Shown one piece after another: positions 52,252-62,900 of a stretch of 64,000 nucleotides of DNA (position 1 is the first letter of the stretch; every line of letters begins with the position of its first letter). The notes beneath the pieces are model-generated. The model made no database searches, was not told the DNA's origin, and worked only from the letters and a program-made list of their open reading frames with translations. Both the position numbers and the translations under genes were made by a program. This DNA is from Rhopalosiphum padi. Taxonomy: Eukaryota > Arthropoda > Insecta > Hemiptera > Aphididae. The stretch lies in contig NC_083598.1 of the NCBI RefSeq assembly GCF_020882245.1, positions 17,539,178-17,603,177 of the forward strand, given 5' to 3'.

Positions 52252-53221
52252 TGCAGCGGATATGAAGTGCGGTTTTTGCTGGCACTGCAGCGGCGTGTTG
52301 TATTATATTATACACACCGCTGTCGACCGGTCCGTGGCGAATGAACCAGTCGACGGCGGGAAGGGGCATCGGCGAGGGTCGATTGTTGTTCCACGTGTGC
52401 GTTTAAGCTGAAGCGTTGCTACGGTTTTTTTTAATGAAATCTGCAGAGGTTTTGTCGTCCAATGTAAATGTAAAATGTAAACTCCCCCAAAGACATACGC
52501 TGCAGAGTGTTACGGTTGTGTTAATTCCCCTAAATAATAAAAAAAACCGTAACAGAGATAATTTAAATTGCATTTATATTTATATTTATTCACGTGTCGT
52601 GTTTTATAAGATTCGTATATACGATTTTATTTAGTCGCCAATAAAATTTAATAACAATCAAGGTAGTCGCGACACTTCATTATGCCAAAACGGTTTCACA
52701 TTATTACAAAAATAAAAATATCGTGTTGATTATAATCTAGATTCTAGAATGACGGTAGACACAGATTATTTTAAATATAAAATATGAATATAAATATAAA
52801 TGCAATTAAAAATACAAATATTTTTGGAGGATAACTAGAACCACCTCCGATCGGCAATCGACTTAGGCGGTGTCCTCTGGATAATGCTAAATGGTTTTTA
52901 TTACCTATTTTAAGATAGTTAAATGTTTTTAGAGGAATTATCATAATATATAAGTATAATATAGTTTGGTAAAACACTTTTAGCGGAATTTACGTTAGTG
53001 TAATACGGTAACAATACGATTTTAAGGGAATTTGTTATTTAATTTTTCGGGGAGTTTATACATGTGCCCTTTATCGTCATATATTGTAAATATAATATAA
53101 TGTAGTGGAGTGAATTCATGTGTAAAAAGTCAAACACTGATTTCTTGTTACGGGTCGAAATACAATTATTTAAAATACGACACGTGCATCATAATATATA
53201 AACGGGCGTGTAGGCTGTTTC

Positions 53222-53238
53222 GGGGGGGGGGGGGGGGG
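53222..53238 (+). repeat. Poly-G run (17 G), quadruplex prone
   Basis: A run of 17 G bases followed closely by TGGAGGGGGACAGG. Such a tract can form a G-quadruplex and is prone to length change and to sequencing error. Confidence 0.92.
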
Positions 53239-53879
53239 TGGAGGGGGACAGGTCGGTAATGTGCAGTGCGCCTATTATGCATACTTGTTGGTCAAGGTCT
53301 TATAATTATTTAATTATATATGGGTAATGGTGTATAGATTAATGATTATTGTTATTATATTATATTTTTAAGGTGTTTCGTTGTATTATTATAATTTATA
53401 ACTATGTATATTAGTATGTTAGTTTGTTACCAATAAATTATATCAATTTATAAAAGGTACTATTATACTAATGCCCACAAACCACCTATTATTGTGTGAA
53501 AACATTTTTATTTAAAAAAAAATATTATGTATTTATGAGCAGTGAGTACCTATAGTAATTAAAACGATAAAGAATAATATTTAAATGTTTAAGTACAAAA
53601 CTAAAGATAGTATAAATTCAGTGATATTACGTCATAGTCAATGGCCCTGGCTATGATTTTTAATGATTATGACATAATGAAATGAAATGAAATATAAAAG
53701 AGTATGGTATTTTTCTTAAATTATTTTTTTTTTTTTTACACAAAATATTAATTTGCTATTATGTTTTAAATTGTTTAAATATCATTCCTCTTGGCAGTAA
53801 CTAGTATTCATGATATTATAAACTAAAACGATTGTTTTAATATTAATTTTATTTCTGAGAATATATTTTATAAACAAAT

Positions 53880-54075
53880 TTATATTTTTTTTAGATTCTG
53901 AGCGGAAAGAGAAACCTTTTGGTTTTTAATAATGTATTATTGTTATACCTGCGTGTATAGTGGAAGTATATTTTTTGGTGGTTATACGTTTAAATTTAAC
54001 CACAAAATTAAAAGTTTAATTTCCAGATTAGGTCACCAAAAAACACAACAAAAATTTGCATTTTTTTTTTTTTTA
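53880..54075 (+). repeat. Probable dispersed-repeat fragment
   Basis: The phrase AGATTCTGAGCGGA at 53893-53906 is one I associate with abundant aphid repeats, though this is recall and not a search. Downstream are a hairpin with GTGGTTA and TAACCAC arms (53978-53984 and 53997-54003), an inverted pair TTTTTTGGTG / CACCAAAAAA (53971-53980 and 54034-54043) and a T14 run at 54061-54074. The nested inverted repeats and homopolymer end fit a non-autonomous element. Boundaries are uncertain. Confidence 0.35.
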
Positions 54076-56865
54076 ATGTTTTTCATATTGTCAGTATGGT
54101 TCTATCGTTGAAAATAAAAGTAATGTAATTCGTTTTATTTGTAAAAAAATTAAAATAGTGTATGAAACTGCGTAATACAGTATGTATTTTTTTGCGTAGT
54201 GTAAAAATTCAGACCTCGGGTTTTCGCTATGGACTTCACAACAAGCGCAGTCACGGCCATAATATTATCATCATTATGGGTAATTATGCACTTAGCAAAA
54301 CACTAGGTCACACACGCCGCGCGCGCTCGTCTAATCATCGGCCCGGGCTTCCCTTTCCTACATTATTTTCTAACGCCACTCTCACTGCAGGGCTTCCCAA
54401 AGTGGCTGTTGATAGCAGTTCTACAATATATTTTTTTTTATCGATGACTAGACATGGAACTTCTTATGAATAATTCACAAATCATTATTACGTTGACACG
54501 GAAGCATAGGTATTATATTGAACGTTTTTAAGATTTGTATCGCTTGGTAGATACTTATACAGCGTATATTAGATGATTATATTATTATATAAAAATGTCA
54601 ACAATTTATAAACAATACTAAGAGTATAAAACCTTGATTCCATGACTTGTTAAAATCCAATTTTAAAAAAATAGAAAATTTTACCAACATTTTTATGGCA
54701 ACGATAATACTATGAGAATTTATTAAATATTAATTACTAAACAATGTGATCCATTTAAGTGTCTATAATATGCTCATTATTTCAAAAAGATTTGACTGTT
54801 TTGAAAATATTTTTTCATTGCATTTTATTTAATTTCAAAATAATATAAGTAATTCTAAAAATATTCTATTTTTTCACAATCTGTATCATTATCATTTTTT
54901 CATTCTCTTACATTTTTAATAACAACATATATTTACAACGATAACATTTATAATAATTAGTTAATTAGTTTTAAGTATTTAAAGTTTAGATAAGCCTCAG
55001 TAGTGGACCAACCTTCTATACGGTTCCCACTACGCCAGCGCACACAACTTCATTCATTTAAACTATTAATACTTATAAGTTATAATAACTAATTAATTAC
55101 TCGTTCAAAATTGCATCATTATGTAGGTAACGAATAACTCAGAAATATATTCGATTTCATAATGTTGAATTATATTAATTTTAAACGTATATGTTATAAT
55201 TTAAAAAAGTTAAAAAAAAATAATAAAAATGAGACTTTTTTTAAATATGGTTTTGCAATGACACAAAATATTATGTGAAAATAATATTTAAAAAAAAATT
55301 GTACATCAAAATAATAATAGTGTAAGCAGTACATCGCTCTGTATTTTAATACAATAACCTAACCTATACATAGTAAAAATTGCTGACGACTTGACTCATG
55401 TTACTTCTTAAAAATGAATAATCTTTTTTGTCAGTTTGTTAGTTTATACTGCGTATGTTTGAAATGTCTACATCTTAAGCAATATACACGCACCAAGTAA
55501 TTGTTCACTTTATTTATACGCGCTAATAGTAGAAATATTTTTGCGGTTACAAGATAATAAACCAAGTGTTCATAAAATGCGGGTTAGAAGTTAAAACTAT
55601 AAATTAACATATTTTTACACTCTCGAAAATAATTACACATAGTTTTTTATGAATTATAAAAATTGTATAATTTAGTAATTAATAAACGTACACCTGATAG
55701 ATAGTTGCTACTATATTATAAAACCATTATTATATAATGAAAATGATAGAAAATGAAAGTAGATACTATTTTAAATTAATTACTATGTAGTTCGTTTAGA
55801 TGTAATGAAAGTTGTTGATATACCTAACGTAAAATATGGTCTCCCAATTTCTTCATGATTTTATAAGATATTTTACATTTTAAACGTAAGGTTTTTTTAA
55901 AGCTTATCTATTTCCAATGTTAAAAAAAATATGTGGGGTTTTTGACTTAATTAGATTACCTAAGTTTTCCCAATTGTTTTTAATGTTTCTATATTAGAAA
56001 CATGGGGGGGAGGTATAATCTGTATTATTTTGTAAAATAATGAGTTATGACTCTTCATGTCTCTGTAAGGAGCTCGCAATTACTGGTAGTTACAACTCAT
56101 AACTTTATAAATAATTAATGATTTTTGTTGAGACTGGTGAGAAAATAAATTATGAATATTAATATTGTTTTAGCCAATAATTTCATGGTCATGACTTATG
56201 AGAGTAAAAAAATATTAAACTCATACTTATTTACCTTTTAAGTTAAGAGCATGTGTTACCCGCATGTGTTGTCTCTACTTTCCATTTTAAATGTAAAAAC
56301 ATTATTCGTGTTTTCTTATGGTTATTATGATATTTAAATTTTTGAAAGAGTAATGAGTCTTTTTTTAATTGTATTATTTTACACGCTCATAAATTGTTTA
56401 AAAATTGAAATGTAATAAACACCGATTAGAAAACATAGATAATGTTCTTACTTCTTATCCCTAAGTTTGATAATAATTTCATTGAATAATATTATAAAGT
56501 TACAATACGCAAAAGTTTTGAATATACATTGCTATGTTAAACGTTAATTTTATTTCAGATAGATATTACATAATATACAAGTATGAGGTTGATAATTATT
56601 AATTATAACGATCTGTACAAAAATCATAGACTGCTGTTGGATTAGAATGTATCTACGTACATTTTAATTATTAGTTTATTATTCTATATAAATTAATTAA
56701 CTCATAATGCAATCCGATGACTTAAATGTTTTATGATTTATATTTTAATCTAAAAGCTAATATTTTGTTTCTTCTAAAAAGTCTTTTACGCATTTTCTTT
56801 ATTGATCAAATACATGACTATTATATTAGCGTACTATGAAAAAGTTATCGTAATATGTCCACATC

Positions 56866-57114
56866 TAGTGGTGGATTTAGGATTTTTTTTAATGGGGGTG
56901 AGATATTATTATTCATTTACTTTAAAATGGTCTGTGCCAAACGTCCCACTGTCCCAGCATTTTATTACCTACTGATAAAGTGTTAAATGAAAAAAAAAAC
57001 ATAACTATAGTCAATAAACATTTAAAAAAATTTAAAACATTTAAGCTAAAAAATAGGGTCAAGGGACACACATATATTTCTAATCCCCCTCCCCGTCCTG
57101 TAAATACTTCACTG
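56866..57114. mobile_element. Short inverted-repeat element (MITE-like)
   Basis: The left end TAGTGGTGGATTTAGGA (56866-56882) matches the reverse complement of the right end (57096-57114, CAGTGAAGTATTTACAGGA) at 13 of 17 aligned positions with a two-base gap. Inside the ends, a G-rich stretch AATGGGGGTGAG near 56891 faces a C-rich TAATCCCCCTCCCC near 57081, extending the inverted structure. The total length of 249 bp and the lack of any transposase fit a non-autonomous DNA transposon. Ends of the form CAGTGGCGGATTTAGG are widespread in insect genomes. No clean target-site duplication is visible, so superfamily is not assigned and the copy looks old. The 72- and 97-codon frames across it are by-products. 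Confidence 0.55.
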
Positions 57115-58449
57115 TTTGGTGGTATATTTCGCATAATCACATCATATTGTGTGTCTATAATTAATAAGACAAGCTATAAAGTTTATATTTTATATTGCAT
57201 CGTTCTTGAGAAAGAATTATTTTTTCACGCAGCACTACTTGTTGTGTTTATTTATATTTACGAGCTATGCTGATCCATGTAAAAAATATTTTGTCGTTGC
57301 AGTACAACACGCACATATACAGGTTACAATGGTTACATGCTACAGGATATTATACGAAAGATGTATCACTATAAGTGAAAAAACAGTTTCTGTGTTGAAA
57401 GATTTTCTCATTTAAATGTGCAAAAAATAATAATTAGACGATCAAAATAAATGCAAATACAAGATAACAACAAATTGACTATGCCATTGAACATTATCAC
57501 ACACACGTGCGGTTGTGTGTATCTACTTTTTCTTCCGATTATCTCTCCAATACAAATTAAGCGATTCCACTCACCACGCCGCAGGATCATCACCAAAAGC
57601 TAAATCCATTAACCAGCTAATTAATTCATAATAAACTCTAAAAACCACCATACATATTATGCTATATTTTCTGAATATTTAAAAAGAATATTTAGAATAT
57701 TTAGTTGAATTTATATGTAAGTTTGACCAACAGCTTACAAACGACGAGCGCTGCAGTAACAATGAATAATGATTATTATGTACAATTCATTTTTGTCGTA
57801 TAGTTCATATATTTTGGTCGATTATAAAATAGTGTTCTGCGGCAGTTTTCATAAAGTTATACATAAAGACCCAGACGCGAGAAGAGAAAGATATATAGTG
57901 ATAAAAAAATATATATGCGCAAAGGATGTATAAAGTATGTAAGCATACAATAATGTGAGTTGGAAGCAGCTGAAACTCCCCTCAGATAACTATGAATAAT
58001 ATATATTATATATATATATAAATATATATGACACTCGATATTCATATACAACTGTGTAAGGGAAGTTCGAGGTGTGCCAGAAATAATAGAATTTATGTAT
58101 AAATAAATGTACAAAATTCTCGCCAAACAGCGTCGCACATTTAATGTGTTTTAAAACGAGGTCTCATTAAAATATATTAAATTTTTTTAGTACACGAAAT
58201 TCGCATTTTTTACAGTAATAAACAACTAGAAAAAATAATTAACAAACCACTTAGAAATAATATTTTCAAGTTACTATCGCCCGAAATAGTAATTTTTTAT
58301 AATATAGATATTTTACAACGGTCACCGCCTTCAAGGCTATCGATTATTTTGGTATTTTTTTTTGTAATTTTAATGAATCATCACTTCTAGAAATATTGGT
58401 GCAGTCGTAGTGTACACAATGATTTTTTATGTCAGCGATAATTGAATAG

Positions 58450-58930
58450 TTATTGTTTATATATTAACAATTCAACTAAATAAATTTATTTTTCATTAAT
58501 TATTTGATTAATTGATATTGTTAATGAATCATTATTATTTAACAATTTAAGTTTAATAATAAGTGCACAAATGCAGTGTTTTTGATATGATTTGTAAAAA
58601 AAAAAATGTATACTTGACATTGACTTTAGGTACAATACATTTTTTTATTATTTTCCTGGATAACATGAATATTATTCTCTAGTTGTTTTAAATGTTATGT
58701 TTTTAAATTAAATGCTTATACTTACTAAATATATTAAACTATTTAAATTCATTCTGCGAATAATTAATCGATAATAAACCTTTTGGGGCGATGCCTTGAT
58801 GGACTAATTAATCATTGATTAATCGTTTAATTATTTTATTGCGTGTTATCCTCATCGTCGAAGAATAAAATGCCCGTTTAGAAATGATATTGTTATGTTA
58901 CGTCAACCGATTTATTTTGTTAATTAACTG
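58450..58930. promoter_or_regulatory. Candidate homeodomain/forkhead site cluster
   Basis: The stretch carries many ATTA/TAAT cores in arrangements typical of homeodomain sites. These include a forkhead-like ATTGTTTAT at 58452-58460, TTAATTATTTGATTAATTGA across 58495-58515, and a perfect 17-bp palindrome ATTAATCA-T-TGATTAAT at 58807-58823. Because the surroundings are AT-rich, such motifs also arise by chance. The 17-bp palindrome is the least likely to be chance. Confidence 0.25.
58807..58823. repeat. Perfect 17-bp palindrome with paired homeodomain sites
   Basis: ATTAATCA, a central T, then TGATTAAT. Each arm holds a TAATCA/TGATTA core of the kind bound by homeodomain proteins. Confidence 0.85.
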
Positions 58931-59060
58931 CATTATTAAACATAGCTACTAAAAACAATAATAGATAACTTGCTTTTACTCAATGAGATAGTAATATTTT
59001 ATGATAAACCTAATAATCAGACACTATTCGAGGGATAATAATATGATATTTAAAGGTTTA

Positions 59061-59493
59061 TAAAAAATGAATAATATATAGTGTATAAGGTATGTCTTAT
59101 GAACAGATACTGTCACACGAAAGTCAATTTTGTTATTTATTATTCTTTTTTGTTTTCTTCGCGTGTATATGAACAAAATATAACATTTGTGCACAAAAAA
59201 ATTAACCGATGTTTAATGCGCGTTCGGAAAATTAACACGGTTTTAGATAATATTTTTCCTTTACTCGTCTTTCTTTACACGTTATCGGACGTGTACACCC
59301 ACAGCCCTAGGATTCTGTCGGGTATATAAAACACACACGCGCGCGTATATACCGGTCAAACTACTACAATACACGAGAATAGCAATAAAACACAGACGAT
59401 GTTTACCTTATTGGACACATACACCGTGCGCCGCCGGTTCGATGTCCTAGTGCGGAGAGTATGTGGAGAGGGGCTTAACTGAGGACACGCGCT
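59061..59493. other. CpG-richer island flank
   Basis: GC content rises towards 59300-59490. An inverted pair GGTATATA / TATATACC (59321-59328 and 59346-59353) overlaps a TATA-box-like TATATAAAA at 59323-59331 on the plus strand and flanks an alternating ACACACACGCGCGCG run. The 82-codon plus-strand frame here has no recognisable motif. Confidence 0.5.
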
Positions 59494-59515
59494 CTACGAA
59501 GGACAACAACCGTAC

Positions 59516-59847
59516 CTTGAGACTCGATAGACGAGTGCAACGACTGTTATCGGTGCAACTGCTATAAGGTGCACAGCAGCGCGTAAAAATAAATACCAGC
59601 AGAAATTGAGGTAGGTTAAGTTTTCCTCTTCGTCTTCGCGGACTGGCCGGACGCACATCATCTCAACGAATGATTTAATTAGACTCTCGTCGTCGCCAGT
59701 CATACCGATAGATCGGTAAATGTCAAATGGGTTGTGTATGGCTACACGAGGAATTGCGTCATTGCGCGATGACAAAATGTGACCTAATATGATTGTATTC
59801 ATCAACGCGACGGCGGCGTGGCGTATTGCGACGACAACGATTTTCAT
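59516..59847 (-). CDS. Possible first coding exon, unknown product
   Basis: The minus-strand frame opens with ATG at 59847, which has A at -3, and stays open to a stop at 59494-59496. I end the exon at 59516 because CAAG|GTACGG there is a reasonable splice donor; this leaves 110 codons plus two bases. The first 27 or so residues are hydrophobic with an early Lys (MKIVVVAIRHAAVALMNTII and on), which looks like a signal peptide or membrane anchor. A charged middle follows, with Asp/Glu runs (TGDDES near residue 50 and EDEEEN near residue 74), then a second hydrophobic stretch from about residue 80. Amino-acid complexity is normal, unlike nearly all other frames in the window. I do not recognise a family. 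Against it: the region is a CpG-rich island where stops are rare, and no downstream exon was found. Confidence 0.18.
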
Positions 59848-59900
59848 TATGCTTTGTAGACTTGTAAACAGATGGGTTGTGAACTGTAGGCGGTGTTTGG

Positions 59901-62900
59901 CGTACGAATAGCGTCTATACTAGTAAAACCTAAGAATATCTCTAAAAGTACCTAAGTTGTACCATTGTATGAGTATTATGTAATAATGTACACGGTTTTA
60001 TGAGTTTTATTTTAAACTAAATGCATGTTTGCACGACAATGAGAAACTAATATATTATATAATCACAATAACAACTATCGATTATAATAATAATTAAGAA
60101 CAATAGACTCATAACGTGATAAGATAGACAGAATTTGTTGCCACCGGACGTTGACTAATTTTTATTTTCAGAATTAATATTTTAATATTTGTTGTTAGAA
60201 ATAAATATATTACGAGTTAATATTTAATAAATAATAATGCATAGGTAACGGTCGGTCTTATTAATTTATTTTAATGAGATTATTATAGGTAGTGAAATTT
60301 ATCATTAATCTACAAATACCTACTTAAAAACAAAATGAATCATACCACAGCTAGATAAATAAGCTTAATTTAAATCATTTTTGGTATTTATGTACCATTC
60401 AATTAGGTTAATGTTAACTGCATTTTATATTTTTATAGCCATGTAACCTGTAAAAATAAAAAATAAATAATGCGTGTGTTATTTCGTCATTTACATTGTC
60501 TTATTGATTTAAATAGTGTGTATTTACCGAATGTTATGAACTATTAGGTTAACAATGAAAGTTGAACTTTATGTTTTCGGTGACTATATAATAATATGCA
60601 CTGTGTAGCTCTGACAAAATCGATCAATGTTTTTATATTATTACATTCTTTGCGTGTATACATTCACCCCGAATTATAGAAAACGCATAAATCTTTAAAA
60701 TCTATTATTTCAATTTAAATATTCATTAGAAATATTTACTTTATATTTTTAAAACCAAAACTACATAAAAGTAGTTATTTTTAATCAAATAAATTAATGT
60801 TCCGATTAAGAAATATTGGTGTTTCCGACACCAATATTATAAGTATAGAGATAAAATGACTCAATATAATTAATTGTATTTTATTATTGTGTTATCGTCT
60901 AAATTGTTACATAAGTGATTAAGCCGTGATTTATGACGATGAAATTTAGATTCGATTGACTATTATTACTATAATTTATTGTAGTTCATACCTTATGATC
61001 CCAATGAAAATGCTATTAATGGTACATATTTAGTAGGTTTATGTGTATTTTCTGACTTGCATATTGTATAAACTATCCGATAGCGTATGTTAGTCAAGAA
61101 GTTAGTAGGTATACAATTCATTAACTTATTAGTAACCTCTATATACTTTATGGCAGTCAGCAGTAAGTAGTTAAATAAAATACAACTATAGAAATAATAA
61201 TTTATTAGTGATTACATACCATATAATATTATAATAAAGGATGAATGGTGAATTAAATTTAAAAAAATCAACAACGAACATTTATAAATATTTATAATAG
61301 TTGGATTGACGTGTGTGATATGTCATTAGTGCTTTTAGTAGTCTCACAAACTTATAATATTAACTTCATTACAATTTATATGTATAGTTGATAATTCGTT
61401 TTGCTTAGTTATAGATATTTGCCACTCAATCATAGATAGAATTTGATTCTGAATTAGTTTGTCAGTGAAATTTTTTAAATTATAAATATTTTTTAAAATA
61501 TTGAACAATAAAATTCATATTTAATTATTAAAAATAACTTAAAAGGATTTAATAAGTGGATTTATAGGTCGATCTGTTGAACTATTAGCTTTGCTTAAAT
61601 GTATATTGTTTTTTTTTTATTATTATCACGAAACAATTTTTCTCGTAAAAAAGAGATTTCAAAAACTTCATACATCTTATATACATCAATAATAGTGTTT
61701 TTTCAAGTACCGTTCATTCAACAGTACTATTTTTTACTTAACCAAGGCTATTTTTCAGCCTTATTTGTTTTTATTGCTGCCGAACAAGGTTAATATAATA
61801 ATTACTCAAGGCTTTTTCGTTCGAGCATTATTATCACGCTGTACCGTTGATTCTAGCCAAGTCAACTATACAGCGAGGCGATGTTTAAATGCAAATATGT
61901 TATTTTTTTGGTGGTTGGATACTTTGATAATATATTAAATGGTTTTAATAAAATGAATTATTATTGTGGCGATAAATTATATTATGCTATTAATGGAACA
62001 TTGTAAAAACTAAGTATTCTCTAAACAAGGTAACGATAACTAAAATCGAACCGATTTATAATAAACCTACGTGTACTATATATGTATAATTAATGTACAT
62101 TAGTAGTATTATAATAGTGGCCTTATGAATTCAGTATACAAAGTACAATATACAGACATTCCAAAGTTCAATTAATTCATTTTTTAATCTATACATTTTG
62201 GTTTAATAATCGATTTTTATAGCTTATTTTATAAATAGGTTTTTTTTTTGTAAATATACGAGTATATAAATAACTAAAGGAACGAAATTTAAAGGGTTTG
62301 CTAAATGTAATCGACAATTAATTTATCGCTCAAACTATCAACAATATAAAAGGTTTATCAAAAACAATTAACTTTGTTTTTTTGTTATTGATTATTGGTA
62401 GTATATAAACAGAAGAAAATGTATTTATTTTGTCTCATAATAAATTATTTAAACTGTTTCACTCTTCAATATCAAGTAACAACATGACAAGATATACATT
62501 TCTATACACTTCAACTTTTCTAAATTTCATACGCAAGTAGTAGGCTAATATTTTAATGTAAATGTAATAAAAAGCAATTATAATTGAAAATATTATATGT
62601 TATATACATGTATATTATGTGTACTATACCTTATTGTATAGTAGGTACATAGATATAGTAAGATAAATGGTGTTATATAGATTATAGGCACATATACAGA
62701 TTATAACAATTATATAACAATAAAAGTCGTAATTTAAATAATAAGCATAAATAATATTATTAAATATCGATAATGATGATTACCAGATAAAGATATTACC
62801 ATACAATTATTTTCCGCACACCGCAATAATACGTATCTGTTTATGGTAGTAATTAACAAAACCAAATACATATACCGACTGAAGATTAAATTAGAGTTAA

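Larger units (their letters stand above)
50691..52760. promoter_or_regulatory. CpG-rich island, candidate promoter or enhancer
   Basis: This is the strongest CpG-rich stretch in the window, especially 51300-51580 and 51840-52400. It holds three CRE-like sites (51339-51399), a CGG repeat, an AC microsatellite and long tracts of mixed sequence. Open frames of 60 to 106 codons occur on both strands and in several overlapping frames, which is expected when stop codons become rare in GC-rich DNA. None carries a recognisable domain or a convincing start. The segment is the best candidate in the window for a transcription start region, but the direction cannot be assigned. Confidence 0.35.
52761..56865. 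other. AT-rich non-coding tract with repeat fragments
   Basis: No gene found. It contains a G17 run (53222-53238), a probable dispersed repeat (53880-54075) and a GC-richer patch at 54220-54440 whose 103-codon plus-strand frame has no known motif. An inverted GTAGTGG.ACC-type hairpin lies near 54995-55035. The rest is featureless. Confidence 0.6.
57115..59060. other. AT-rich non-coding tract including homeodomain-type site cluster
   Basis: No gene found. The 58450-58930 part is notable for TAAT-type sites and is listed separately. Frames at 57206-57415 and 57857-58138 show no motif. Confidence 0.6.

Noticed and set aside
51304..52411. Overlapping frames of 66 to 106 codons in the CpG island
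   Set aside because: Several frames on both strands are open over the same DNA, as expected when GC-rich sequence lowers stop frequency; no domain or preferred frame.
59433..59445. GGTTCGA-like tRNA B-box
   Set aside because: No matching A-box, acceptor stem or cloverleaf around it on either strand.
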